Assembly: GCA_019261985.1 (NCBI GenBank) | Contig: JAFAQY010000089.1 | Location: forward strand, 1 to 64,000 | Reading direction: 5' to 3' | Source of the DNA: Bryobacterales bacterium | GTDB taxonomy: Bacteria; Acidobacteriota; Terriglobia; Bryobacterales; Bryobacteraceae | Length of the DNA: 64,000 bases | In this document: positions 53,076 to 62,177 of the stretch, in pieces | How positions within the stretch are numbered: position 1 is the first letter of the stretch | Layout: every line of letters begins with the position of its first letter | Position numbers and translations under genes: made by a program | Notes under the pieces: generated by a model | Databases searched by the model: none | The model's input: only the letters and a program-made list of their open reading frames with translations | Told to the model about the DNA's origin: nothing

Positions 53076-53423
53076 TCAGAAGTAGGCAATCGCCCGCGCG
53101 GCGCAAATCACCGCGAACCACAGACCAACTGTGGCCCACAGCCCTATACGCCGGGGTACCACGACCGCGACAATCAACAGCACCTTAATCCAGAAGGCGG
53201 CACTGTGGGCATAACGCGCCGGCTGCATTAGAAACAGCGCCGCTCCGGTGGCCGCCATAAACGCCAATCCCCACCGCTTCAAACGCGCCAGTTCTCCGGG
53301 CAGCAAAACCGTTCCGCCAAACCATGCCAGCCCGAGGACATGCAGCGCGGAGAGAATCGGAAATCCCCAAGTGGTCTCCGCGAGGCTCGAAAACGGCGGC
53401 ATCCAATTCAGCATAAGGGACAA
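53076..53423 (-). CDS. Small integral membrane protein
   Basis: The 115-aa product has about four hydrophobic segments (FPILSALHVLGLAWFGGTVLL, WGLAFMAATGAALFLMQ, FWIKVLLIVAVVV, GLWATVGLWFAVICAA). It loosely resembles the DUF6644/DUF2214-like small membrane proteins, with HVLGLAWFGG at the first helix. Function is unknown. It is divergent from aguB, with only 12 bases between start codons, so their promoters lie within each other's coding region. Confidence 0.65.
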   Translation of the reverse strand: MSLMLNWMPPFSSLAETTWGFPILSALHVLGLAWFGGTVLLPGELARLKRWGLAFMAATGAALFLMQPARYAHSAAFWIKVLLIVAVVVPRRIGLWATVGLWFAVICAARAIAYF

Positions 53424-53434
53424 TGAGAGGACAC

Positions 53435-54316
53435 ATGACCGAGCCCTTCCGCGTGGGATTGGTGCAGATGCGCTGCTCGCCCGATCCCAGCGAAAATCTG
53501 GCCAAGGCCGAGCTCAAGATCCGCGAAGCCGCCAGCCGCGGCGCGCAGATCGTGTGCTTGCAGGAACTGTTCCGGTCGCAGTATTTTTGCCGCGAGGAAG
53601 ACGCTCGGCTCTTCGATTTAGCGGAAGAAATTCCGGGGCCTTCCACGCAAGCGCTCGGCTCGCTGGCGCGCGAGCTGAAGGTGGTGGTTGTGGCTTCCTT
53701 GTTCGAGCGAAGGGGCGCGGGCTTGTATCACAATACCGCCGCGATTCTAAATAACGACGGAGAAATCGCCGGGCTGTATCGCAAGATGCACATCCCCGAC
53801 GATCCCCTGTATTTTGAAAAGTTCTATTTCACTCCCGGGGATCTTGGCTTCCGGAATTTCGAAACGGGTGTCGGACGCATCGGCGTGCTGGTGTGCTGGG
53901 ATCAATGGTATCCCGAAGGCGCGCGGATTTCGGCGCTCGGCGGCGCGAATATTCTGTTTTATCCAACCGCCATCGGATGGCACCCGAGCGAGAAAGCGCA
54001 ATACGGCGCCGCGCAGCTGGATGCCTGGAGAACCATTCAGCGCGCGCATGCCATCGCCAACGGGATCTACATCGCGGCGGTGAACCGCGTAGGTTTTGAA
54101 GGACCACCGGATCGGGGACTCGAGTTCTGGGGATCTTCCTTCGTCGCGGATCCGTTCGGGCAGGTAATCGCCGAGGCTTCGACGGACGCCGAAGAAGTTC
54201 TCGTCGTCGAATGTGACCCGCGCCGTGCCGAAGAAGTCCGGCGCAACTGGCCGTTTCTTCGTGATCGCCGCATCGACGCGTATCAGCCCATCCTGTCCCG
54301 GTGGCTTGACCGGTAA
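53435..54316 (+). CDS. aguB: N-carbamoylputrescine amidase
   Basis: The 293-aa product is a nitrilase-superfamily hydrolase with the Glu-Lys-Cys triad in LQELFRSQYF, YRKMHIPDDP and LVCWDQWYPEGAR. The FRSQYFC and EKFYFTPGD blocks are specific to N-carbamoylputrescine amidase. It converts N-carbamoylputrescine to putrescine, CO2 and ammonia. The ATG at 53435 is placed behind GAGAGG; an earlier in-frame ATG at 53423 is less well placed. Its stop overlaps the start of aguA (TAATG), giving a compact two-gene arginine-decarboxylase-branch polyamine operon. Confidence 0.95.
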   Translation: MTEPFRVGLVQMRCSPDPSENLAKAELKIREAASRGAQIVCLQELFRSQYFCREEDARLFDLAEEIPGPSTQALGSLARELKVVVVASLFERRGAGLYHNTAAILNNDGEIAGLYRKMHIPDDPLYFEKFYFTPGDLGFRNFETGVGRIGVLVCWDQWYPEGARISALGGANILFYPTAIGWHPSEKAQYGAAQLDAWRTIQRAHAIANGIYIAAVNRVGFEGPPDRGLEFWGSSFVADPFGQVIAEASTDAEEVLVVECDPRRAEEVRRNWPFLRDRRIDAYQPILSRWLDR

Positions 54317-55332
54317 TGGCGCCGCAATTTCGAATGCCCCCGGAGTGGGAACCGCATGAAGCCACGTGGATCGCCTGGCCGCATGAAAAATCCGATTGGC
54401 CCGGCAAATTCGCCCCGATCCCATGGCTGTACGGAGAAATTGTCCGCCACCTCGCGCGCGTGGAGCGGGTACGCATTCTCGTCGACAACGCCGCTACCGA
54501 GCAGTCCGCCCGCCGTATCCTAAAAAAAAGTCATGCGGACCTGAATGCCGTCGAATTTTTCCATTTCCCCACCGACCGAAGTTGGACCCGCGACTATGCG
54601 CCGATTTTCGTGAAAACCAAATCCGGCGAAGTCGCCGTTACGCACTGGCGTTTCAACGGCTGGGCCAAATACGACAACTACCATCGCGATTGCCTGGCGC
54701 CGAAATTCGCGGCCGAAAAGCTCGGTATGCACCGCCTTCAGCCGGGGTTGGTGCTCGAAGGCGGCGCAATCGACGTGAACGGGGAAGGGTTGATGCTCAC
54801 CACCGAGGAATGCCAGCTCTCGGAGGTGCAAGCCCGAAACCCGGGCGTTTCGAAAAAGCAGTTGGAGCGGGCGTTCCGCGAATATCTCGGCATCGACGAA
54901 GTGATCTGGCTCAATCGCGGCATTGTTGGCGACGATACGCACGGCCATATCGACGATCTCGCAAGGTTCACATCTCCCGATACGGTCGTGATCGCCGCCG
55001 AGCCGGACCGCTCGGACCCGAATCACGAACCGCTCAAAGAGAACTTGGCTCGCCTGCGGGCGAGGGCTGATTTAAGGGTGGTCACGATACCGATGCCGCA
55101 GCCCGTTTACTTCGCCGGACAGCGCCTGCCCGCCAGCTACGCCAACTTCTATATCGCGAACGGAATCGTGCTGGTGCCGGCTTTCGTGGATCCGCATGAT
55201 TTGGAGGTGCTGAAGACCCTCGCCCGCCTTTTCCCCGGCCGTCAAGTGATTCCGGTCCCTTGCCGCGATCTGGTGCTCGGCCTAGGCACGCTGCATTGCA
55301 TGACCCAGCAGCAGCCCGTAGGACAAGCTTAA
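54316..55332 (+). CDS. aguA: Agmatine deiminase
   Basis: This 338-aa enzyme converts agmatine to N-carbamoylputrescine and ammonia. Motifs are MPPEWEPHEATWIAWPH at the start, SWTRDYAPIFV, LEGGAIDVNGEG, GDDTHGHIDDLARF and the catalytic Cys in GTLHCMTQQQP. Length fits the family. Together with aguB it makes putrescine, which could feed the spermidine-synthase-like protein at 18.9 kb; arginine decarboxylase is not in the window. The last four residues (VGQA) and the TAA stop are encoded by a palindromic repeat (55318-55340). Confidence 0.95.
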   Translation: MAPQFRMPPEWEPHEATWIAWPHEKSDWPGKFAPIPWLYGEIVRHLARVERVRILVDNAATEQSARRILKKSHADLNAVEFFHFPTDRSWTRDYAPIFVKTKSGEVAVTHWRFNGWAKYDNYHRDCLAPKFAAEKLGMHRLQPGLVLEGGAIDVNGEGLMLTTEECQLSEVQARNPGVSKKQLERAFREYLGIDEVIWLNRGIVGDDTHGHIDDLARFTSPDTVVIAAEPDRSDPNHEPLKENLARLRARADLRVVTIPMPQPVYFAGQRLPASYANFYIANGIVLVPAFVDPHDLEVLKTLARLFPGRQVIPVPCRDLVLGLGTLHCMTQQQPVGQA

Positions 55333-55340
55333 GCTTGTCC
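55318..55340. repeat. GACAAGCTTAAGCTTGTC palindrome at aguA end
   Basis: The perfect palindrome GGACAAGCTTAAGCTTGTCC is preceded by GTA. It is related to the 8978-9051 element. The TAA at its centre is the stop codon of aguA. Confidence 0.85.
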
Positions 55341-55361
55341 AACTCGTATAGACTAACCATC

Positions 55362-56345
55362 ATGTGTAAACTCGCGGTTAGCGCGGCTCTTGCCGCAAGC
55401 TTCGCACTGGCGCAAACGAAAGCTCCCGCCGGAGACGTAACCGGAGTCGGCAATTTCAGCCACATCGTGGCCGATCTCGATAAATCGCTCGCCTTCTATC
55501 GCGTCGTGCTGGGATTGGAACCAGTCGCTCCTCCGCGCCCCTTCGATCCCAACCCGGCGATTATGAAGCTCGGCAACACCTTGGGAGCGCAGTCGCGAAT
55601 GGTGCAATTGCGGGTTCCCGGCTCGGAGCTCGGTGTCGAAATCATCGAATATAAGGACATCGATCGCAACCCCGCGCACCCGCGTTTTCAGGACCCCGGC
55701 GCGGCGAACCTGATCGTTCGGTTCCGCGATCTCGATTCGGTCCTCGCGCGAGTTAAAAACTCCCAAGCCCACATCCTGAGCGCCGGCGGCTCGCCGGGAG
55801 CAGTGCGCGGCTCCCGCGTGATCTTCATTCAAGACCCCGATGGCTTCATCTGCGAGCTGAGCGGACCGGAGACCCCGGCCGGCGGAACCGGCCCCAACGT
55901 TACGGGAGGCGGATTCGAGGTAACTGTAAACGACGCCGGCAAGATCGGGAGTTACTACAAACCGCTAGGCTTCGACACGATTCCGGTGAGCGCATTCAAT
56001 GCCGATAAGCTGATGACCGATACCGCTGGAACACCAGGCGCCCAATTCCGGCAAACGAGAGCGGTTATCCCTGGAACATCGGCATTCATCGGATATATCG
56101 AATTCAAAGATATCGACCGCAAGCCGCTTCAAACGCGCGTGCAGGATCCCGGAACCGCAATATTGCAACTCACCGTCCGTGATTTGGATTCATTCCTTCC
56201 GAAACTCAAATCCGCTGGTTTCACCGTAGTCTCCACGGGCGGCGAACCCGTAGACATCGGCCCAAATGCCCGAATCGCGCTCGTCCGCGATCCGAACAAT
56301 CTTTTTCTGGAGCTGATTCAGCGCCGCGCGGCGCCTCCCAAGTAG
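55362..56345 (+). CDS. Secreted protein with two VOC domains
   Basis: The 327-aa product starts at the ATG at 55362 with a short leader (KLAVSAALAASFALAQ). Two VOC domains follow: NFSHIVADLDKSLAFYRVV to IQDPDGFICELSGP, and FEVTVNDAGKIGSYYKPLGF to VRDPNNLFLELIQ. Both ends keep the terminal Glu often used as a metal ligand (CEL and LEL). Repeated EYKDIDRNPAHPRFQDPG and EFKDIDRKPLQTRVQDPG show internal duplication. Function is unknown. Confidence 0.85.
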   Translation: MCKLAVSAALAASFALAQTKAPAGDVTGVGNFSHIVADLDKSLAFYRVVLGLEPVAPPRPFDPNPAIMKLGNTLGAQSRMVQLRVPGSELGVEIIEYKDIDRNPAHPRFQDPGAANLIVRFRDLDSVLARVKNSQAHILSAGGSPGAVRGSRVIFIQDPDGFICELSGPETPAGGTGPNVTGGGFEVTVNDAGKIGSYYKPLGFDTIPVSAFNADKLMTDTAGTPGAQFRQTRAVIPGTSAFIGYIEFKDIDRKPLQTRVQDPGTAILQLTVRDLDSFLPKLKSAGFTVVSTGGEPVDIGPNARIALVRDPNNLFLELIQRRAAPPK

Positions 56346-56426
56346 GAATGAAGATTCGGTATGAAGCGAGCCTCGCTGTACCGAAACCGCCGCGGGGACA
56401 GCGGCCCAATCTGGCCGTTCCCCTAG

Positions 56427-56687
56427 TCACACCAGACGGTCATATTCGGCGTGACCTCCGATCCAGTACCAGATAACGTGATCCTTCCGGACGACGCGCA
56501 AGGCGCGGTAACCAAGACCTATGCGGATTGAATAGACGTCATCCTCCGCCTCTAGTTTCTTGAACTGCAGTCCGGGATGCCCTGGGTTGCTTTGAAATAA
56601 GCGGTAGGCGCGCTTCGCGTCCCGCTGAATCTCAGCCGGGAGGTCGTGGAATAAGCGCCAAAACTGCCGCGTGACGCGGGACTGCAT
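56427..56687 (-). CDS. RelE/ParE-like toxin
   Basis: The 86-aa protein has the compact RelE/HigB fold pattern: FWRLFHDLPAEIQRDAKRAY, FQSNPGHPGLQFKKL, YSIRIGLGYRALRVV and VIWYWIGGHAEYDRLV. This family usually cleaves mRNA on the ribosome. It starts on the stop codon of the upstream antitoxin gene (TAATG), the standard arrangement of type II toxin-antitoxin pairs. Confidence 0.85.
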   Translation of the reverse strand: MQSRVTRQFWRLFHDLPAEIQRDAKRAYRLFQSNPGHPGLQFKKLEAEDDVYSIRIGLGYRALRVVRKDHVIWYWIGGHAEYDRLV

Positions 56688-56902
56688 TAAAGCAGTTGAT
56701 CCAAAGGCAGTGTCTCACCCCTGGCGTCTTCCTCGAGAGCTTCCCGTGCCATGCGCCGAATCGTTTCACGCTTTTCCGGAAAACGCTTCTTCCAGCCTGC
56801 TTCATCGGCCAGGGATGCCAGAATCTGAGATGCGATCGCGTCCTGCTCATCGGGCGGAAGAGCGGCAACCTTTTCTATCGCTTGCTCCAGTAGGCTGGAC
56901 AC
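56687..56902 (-). CDS. Antitoxin of RelE-like module
   Basis: The 71-aa protein SSLLEQAIEKVAALPPDEQD continues as a mostly helical, acidic small protein (LASLADEAGWKKRF, AREALEEDARGETLPLDQLL). This is the form of antitoxins found next to RelE-type toxins. It precedes and overlaps the toxin start. A clear DNA-binding fold is not recognised. Identification rests partly on the partner. Confidence 0.75.
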   Translation of the reverse strand: MSSLLEQAIEKVAALPPDEQDAIASQILASLADEAGWKKRFPEKRETIRRMAREALEEDARGETLPLDQLL

Positions 56903-56994
56903 GGTTTTATCTTAGCGCCTAAGCGCAACCGCGTACTTGGGAACGGCAGAGCGTTTCGAGCCACAGATCCATTCGCAGACCGTCTTCACGGAAA

Positions 56995-58526
56995 TCAGAA
57001 GGTCCCAGCTCCAGCCTCAGGAGTGATGTCCTTGACGTCGGTTGGGGTGACCGCTAGGACTCGGGCGTGGGCGCTAAGCAGCATCCTCTCCAGATCCTCC
57101 CGCGTGATCACCGGCACGTTCCCGCCTCGACCAGTGGGAGCGGGTGTGCCTGGGGCCAATGCGACCCTCTCGGCCCCGACTAGCCGGAAAGGGTTGTCCT
57201 CGATCCCGCTGTCGAGAAGCTCCTGATCCACGCCGGCGAGGACGATAAGGCTCTCGGGGTGCGGGCTGGCCGCATTCTTGACCGCACCAACGACGATTCT
57301 CATGCGCTCTGCGCGGCCGGCGAACCACTTCGTCTGTGCTTCGATCCCGGCGACGGATGCTAAGATATACGTAATTCCTACGGCCATTACAAGGGCGCGA
57401 ATCGGCCCTCCGGCTTCCAGGGCGCTACAGATTCCCCACCCCGCTAGCCAGGCGAGTCCAATGAACGGCAGCGTCAGATAATACGGCGTAACGTGATTGG
57501 TAAGCGGGAGGATCGGCGCCAGAAGCGCAAGGAACCAACCGACGCAGAACGCGGCGCTCCACTGTCTCCGCGCGGTGCGACGGACTATGAAACCAGCGAG
57601 CAGCAGTCCGGCGATCATTCCGACTGCCGCCGCTGGGCCACGATAGAGTGAGGAGTGCAACCGCACGGCAGCGCTCCCCGGTTCGAACACCCACGTTACG
57701 TAGCTCGCCCGCGAGGAGATGAGCCCCGCGTCAAAGTGCGTCTCGTAAATCGGCGACAAGACCTTAGGTATAAAGAAATAGTGGATTCCCGCGAAAGCGG
57801 CGGCGAGCCGCAAGCAACAGTGTTCCGCGCAGCCGTTTCCGATCCACAAACGCCGCGTGCAACGCAGCAAGCAGCGGGTAGACAACGGCCAATTCTAGGG
57901 CGCCGAATCCTAGCATGTAAAAGCACCACTCCGCGATACGCCATCGCCCACAGGCTCTGCCCCTGTCCTCCAGATCCGTCCAGCGCAGACGCGCGTAGAA
58001 GCCTGCGAGCAGAGCGACACCGCACAAGATCTGATTGTACGCCGAAGACCATGCAACCGCGATCACCGCGTTTGTGTTAGCGGCGCAGATGAGAGCGGCA
58101 ACCGTCCCGGCGACCCGCGACCCCGCGACGCGGGCGCCGACCAGGGAGACCAGCACCAGAAGCAGCGCCCAGGTGGCTAGGGTCCAAATCCTGTAGGGCG
58201 TTGGGTGGAGGCCGAACATATTAAGAAAGACCACGAAAAATAAGCGCTCGCTCACAACACGGACGGTTCCCTGCGCGTACGGGGTGAACAAGGCTTCGAT
58301 CAGGCCTCGTCCGTTTCGCACCCCTGAAGCGAGGCCTAACCATGCGAAGTCGTCGCTCTGAAACCAGGTCGCCGGCACACCAGTAAATCAGAAGACCAAA
58401 CAGCGGAGCAGGTAGGAGCCAAGCCACCGGCGGCAAAGGCAGGAATCGCTGGGGCGCTTCGTGGGTCGAGAACGGTCCAGGAAACCGGACCTTAGGCGCT
58501 CCTCTGGCCCCGTGAACGGCTTTCAT
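56995..58526 (-). pseudogene. Multi-spanning membrane protein (GT-C-like), two frameshifts
   Basis: Three reverse frames carry consecutive parts of one protein. Frame one starts at the ATG at 58526 (LPPVAWLLPAPLFGLLIYW). Frame two begins at VPATWFQSDDFAWLGL and runs through many helices (TLATWALLLVLVSLVGARV, CFYMLGFGALELAVVYPLL). Frame three takes over at LAAAFAGIHYFFIPKVL and ends at 56995 after the soluble tail PVITREDLERMLLSA. Both shifts are +1, near 58385 and 57820. The plan of many helices plus a C-terminal periplasmic domain resembles GT-C glycosyltransferases or O-antigen-type membrane proteins. It may be a pseudogene or carry base errors. Confidence 0.6.
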
Positions 58527-58538
58527 TGAGCGCCCACG

Positions 58539-59086
58539 TCAGCTACAGGAGTTGTAGCTCGTTGGATACGTCACATTTGTCGAGTTCGGCGCTGCAATGT
58601 TTATTCCATTGCCGTACATACATACGCCGGAGCTAAATACAGCCGTGTTGACCGTATCCAAATACACGCCATAGCCAAGATTTCCATCGATGTGAGGATC
58701 ATCAAACGTGATGTAGCTACTCCCAGGCCGGGCCCGTCGTTGCTGTTATAGATGTCCTTTTTGGTGTCGCTGGGATCCCAGGGATCGCTCTGGGATATGT
58801 AGATGCCGCTTGCCGGCGGCCCGATCGGCATCCCAAGTCCGCCAATCGTACTGAAGTATATCGTCCCGTTATGCCCGTGAACGCCGTTGTCGTAAAAGAA
58901 GTGATTGGCGCCGTAGATCTCGAAGCCGTCCGAGGGCGAAATGGCCTGCGTCGGGCACCCGTTTATCGGCTGCCCGCTGTCCTGCGGTGCCCCGTACACC
59001 AGGTTTGCGCCGAAGTAAACGTGCCGGCTCTGTGAGTCCGCCGCGCCAAAGGTGAGCAGATAAAGGTATTTACGGTAAGGTTTCAT
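58539..59086 (-). pseudogene. Hypothetical surface protein, single frameshift
   Basis: From the ATG at 59086 the first frame reads KPYRKYLYLLTFGAADSQSR and on to DIYNSNDGPGL. Another frame then continues with GSSYITFDDPHIDGNLGYGV and TVNTAVFSSGVCMYGNG and ends NSCS at 58539. Adding one G in the GGG run near 58723 joins them. The Asn/Gly/Tyr-rich composition is typical of secreted beta-solenoid-like proteins, but I recognise no family and see no signal peptide. Codon use is less GC-biased than its neighbours. Confidence 0.5.
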
Positions 59087-59196
59087 ATAAACTCCTTGAC
59101 ATGTAGCCACGCGTCGGCATTTAGCATTGCGAATTCAGCCGATTAAAAGACTGACCCTTCGGGAGAAAAATTGTATTCGACTGCCGCCTCTTTGCA

Positions 59197-59226
59197 ACAC
59201 TTTTTTTGGACACACTTTTTTTGGAC
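59197..59226. repeat. Tandem 15-mer ACACTTTTTTTGGAC
   Basis: Two perfect adjacent copies of ACACTTTTTTTGGAC lie about 120 bases upstream of the transposase remnant. They may mark an insertion-sequence end or its target duplication. Confidence 0.7.
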
Positions 59227-59348
59227 ACTGTGTCGCTAACATGTGATTTGTCGGTCCAAGTACCACGGGAGTTGTCCGGTCGAGCGACCCGCCGGGAACC
59301 TAAGGGGCGACGAAGCCCACGGCAGTATCCGCAGGAGAACTGGAGCGG

Positions 59349-59700
59349 ATGATCAAACTACAAGACGTGATATTGAAAGCGATTGCGGAAACGCATAAGC
59401 TGAATGGCGGCCGCGGAGATAGTGGGTGTATCCGACCGCACCATGCGGCGGATGAAGCGTCGATACGCGGAATTTGCGTACGATGGACGGGTCGATCAAC
59501 GCCGCGGGAAGCGCAGCGTTCACCGGATTCCGCTGGAGACGGCGGAAGCGGGCGCGGGGGTTACAAAGGAGCATTTCTATTTCAGCGGGCGGCACTTCCA
59601 TAAGAAACTGAGCAAAGAGCACCAGATCGAGGTTGGCTATAGCTCCAGTGGTTTCAGGACGAGCGGTATGACACTGCTTGTATTGTTTGCTCCACCAGAC
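59349..59700 (+). pseudogene. Truncated ISNCY/IS481-like transposase N-terminus
   Basis: The forward strand starts IKLQDVILKAIAE and changes frame near 59400 to AAAEIVGVSDRTMRRMKRRY (HTH), then VDQRRGKRSVHRIPLETAEA and GRHFHKKLSKEHQIEVGYS. This matches the N-terminal HTH and the RHFHEKL block of ISNCY-type transposases. The catalytic DDE part is absent. At least one frameshift near 59400 and an internal deletion near 59555 are visible. No right end is found. The nearby upstream tandem 15-mer could be the left-end trace. Confidence 0.65.
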
Positions 59701-59796
59701 GCAACCAACGCGGCATGATATCCGGGGCGAAAGGCTCATGGTGATCCGGACATCCACCTAAAGTCCCTGCCTGAAACCTCCGATAAGAAATGCGTG

Positions 59797-60753
59797 ATGG
59801 ATCAAACTCACGTTCTAGAGCCCCTGAGGCTAGCGCGAGCCCCGGGCATGAGCCTGGAAGCAAGATTAAGGCAGACACTCACGAGCTTTAATATCAGCCG
59901 CAGAAGCGCGATCAGAACGCTGCTGGATCTGCATGGCGAAAACCCGACCGCGTTCGCGCTCGCCGCGGCGAAGGTTCTTGCCGATCCCGATGCCGCCAAT
60001 TCCATTGGGGGCTATTATCTTGCGGGGCTGATTGGCCGCACCGACGGAATCATCGACCTGCTGCTGCACGCACGCATGCTTTCCGATCCGGACGCGCTTT
60101 CGCTGGCTCGCACGGTTGCGCGCGTCGATTCGCTGCTGGATATCCGGCTTATGCGCAAGATGATGCAGGATGCGGGAAACGACGCCGCGCTAGTGCCCGC
60201 GGCCATTGCGCGGCGCGCTCTCGCCCTTGTGGATGCAACCTCAGACTGTTCCCGGCTCACCACCCACTTGATGCGCTTGACCAGTCACCCCAGCGCGTAC
60301 GTACGCTCGAAATCGGCCCTGCTCCTCGGGCGCGGGAACGTGAATCTAAACCGCGTCGAGCTTTTCATGCACTCGGAGGACAGCCGTACCCGCGCCAATG
60401 CCATCGAATCCCTGTGGGGCCAAAAGAGCCAGGAAGCGCGCGGCATTTTCCAGCAAGCTACCAGCGACCCGGACCGCCGCGTAGCCATAAACGCGCTGGT
60501 GGGGTTATGCAAAGCGGGCGGCGCGGATGCGATTTCCAGGCTTCTTAGCCTGTTGCAATCCGAAGATCCCTTGTCGCGTAGAGGCGCAGTCTGGGCAATG
60601 GGACAGGTCGCCGATCCCGAATTTGCCCCCGTGCTGGAACAGCTACTCAACGATTCCGATCAACATGTCCGCAGCATGGCGGCTCGTAGCAGAGCCATGC
60701 TGCGCAAGCCCGCGCCTGCCCCTCCGCCCCCGCGCAGTGAACTGGTTTATTGA
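59797..60753 (+). CDS. HEAT-repeat protein
   Basis: The product is 318 aa from the ATG at 59797, which follows an in-frame GTG. It is almost wholly helical, with repeated HEAT-like units (SHPSAYVRSKSALLLGRGNV, HSEDSRTRANAIESLWG, TSDPDRRVAINALVGLCKAG, QSEDPLSRRGAVWAMGQVAD, LNDSDQHVRSMAARSRAMLR) and a Pro-rich tail. HEAT repeats act as protein-binding scaffolds. It converges with the response-regulator gene, and the stops overlap by seven bases. No partner is apparent. Confidence 0.82.
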   Translation: MDQTHVLEPLRLARAPGMSLEARLRQTLTSFNISRRSAIRTLLDLHGENPTAFALAAAKVLADPDAANSIGGYYLAGLIGRTDGIIDLLLHARMLSDPDALSLARTVARVDSLLDIRLMRKMMQDAGNDAALVPAAIARRALALVDATSDCSRLTTHLMRLTSHPSAYVRSKSALLLGRGNVNLNRVELFMHSEDSRTRANAIESLWGQKSQEARGIFQQATSDPDRRVAINALVGLCKAGGADAISRLLSLLQSEDPLSRRGAVWAMGQVADPEFAPVLEQLLNDSDQHVRSMAARSRAMLRKPAPAPPPPRSELVY

Positions 60754-61853
60754 ACGGCCTGCGCCTCGACAGACCTGCGTGAACGGACCTTCCACATATC
60801 GCCGGACGGGACAAGCCCCGCGAAATGAAGCAGGCTGTCCCGCAGGGAAGCCGTGATCTCCTGGCCTCTTCCGAGCAGGCAGGTTCCATCCGTTGCCCGA
60901 ACATCTTCTCGGAGAACCATGCCCGGGCGGAGTCCACCGAGTGTAACGACTTTGGTTTCGTAAAACGCATCGCCTTCGGCCACATGAGCCAGAGCGTGAA
61001 GTACGTCGGGATTGTAGACACCATTCTTCGGACGCATGCGCTTGACCGCCTCTTCCGGCGCGATCCCCGCCTCGATGAGTTCGTCAAAGTCGATCGCGGC
61101 CCTGAGCATCTGCGCTCCTAGCGCGACCCGGCCTAGTGAGCCGTCACTTGAATCAAGCGGAAAATCGCGAAAATTCTTCCGATGCTCGCCCACCATCTCG
61201 GCCACGCGCTGAAGCCCAGGGATCTGTTCCAATATTCGTAATGTTGCCGCCACGGCCTCCCCCGGAACAAGGCGCTCGATTTGAGACAATCTTGCGGCAG
61301 CTTCAAACTCGGCCGCGTATCCGTCCATCTGAAATGCATTGTGCAATCCCTGGAGAATCGTCCAGATCCGCATTGAAACGCATAATGCCTCGGGACAGGC
61401 CGTCCGCAAAATCTCGGTCAGCAGCTTGATGCAGCCGATCCGCGTTTGATGCGTGAGCAGCCTTCCTTTTTTCACGAGCGCGTGCTGGCGCAACGCTAAG
61501 CTGAGTGTGTTCTCGAACACCTCGGGCGTAGAGTTCTTGACGAGAACTCGGAACACGTCTCTTTCATTCACGGCCGTCAAGGCCGCGGCGACGTCGCCGG
61601 GATCAGCCGCCAGAACTTGAAGCGCCTCCGGCGCCCGGGATTGAATTTACGCCAGAAATTCAGTTCCGCCCACCGGCGCCATTCGGAGCGCGGCGATCAC
61701 AACGGCAAAAGGCCCACCGTGGGCGACTACGTCCAGCCCGTGCGCGAATCCCAACGCCGTACAAGGCCGAAACTCTTTCCAGGAGCGTCCGCGAAATTGC
61801 TCCAGGAAATCCGCATCGTCATCGACACATAAGATGCATGGGAGGTCGGGCAT
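60747..61853 (-). pseudogene. Response regulator with in-frame stop and lost phospho-acceptor
   Basis: Starting at the ATG at 61853, the reverse frame encodes a receiver (LPCILCVDDDADFLEQF) whose phospho-acceptor position reads VVIAALRM, with Ala in place of Asp. A TAA at 61647-61649 stops the frame after EFLA. The same frame then continues as IQSRAPEALQVLAADPGDVA and on to a 277-residue body (NERDVFRVLVKN, then a helical part similar to the output half of RpfG-type regulators but without HD-GYP residues). Re-initiation at the TTG at 61580 could give the C-terminal part alone. The stop is a nonsense change, not a frameshift, which argues for real decay. Confidence 0.75.
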
Positions 61854-61958
61854 ACGCAATCCTTGCGCCTGATTTACTTATCGGCTGTTCGAACGGCGTT
61901 CAAGCCGCGGACGCGTAATGGCCTTGAAGCTCGGCCAAGCGGCGCGGATAATGAATTC

Positions 61959-62174
61959 ATGAGCCTCAACCGTAGGGTTTCACTACGTATTTTGGCTGGA
62001 GCTGCCGCTTCGGGGCCAGCCGTGCTTGCCCAAACAGCCACGCCTCAGCCCCCCCGGCCAACCGATTCAGGCGTTCAGGCTGCCCGACAGGAACTTCAGG
62101 ACAACGCGCGGCGAATTGCGCAGGTAAAGCTGCCCCGAAGCACCGAACCCGCGTTCAGGTTCTGGGCCCACTAA
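61959..62174 (+). CDS. Small Tat-signal protein preceding amidase
   Basis: This 71-aa product starts at the ATG at 61959 with a twin-arginine leader (NRRVSLRILAGAAASGPAVLA). A short Pro/Thr-rich and helical mature part follows (ARQELQDNARRIAQVKLPRS), ending FRFWAH. It lacks a recognisable domain. The stop is three bases before the amidase ATG. Because the amidase has no leader, this protein may escort it through the Tat pathway or be an interaction partner. That is an inference. Confidence 0.7.
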   Translation: MSLNRRVSLRILAGAAASGPAVLAQTATPQPPRPTDSGVQAARQELQDNARRIAQVKLPRSTEPAFRFWAH

Positions 62175-62177
62175 CGC

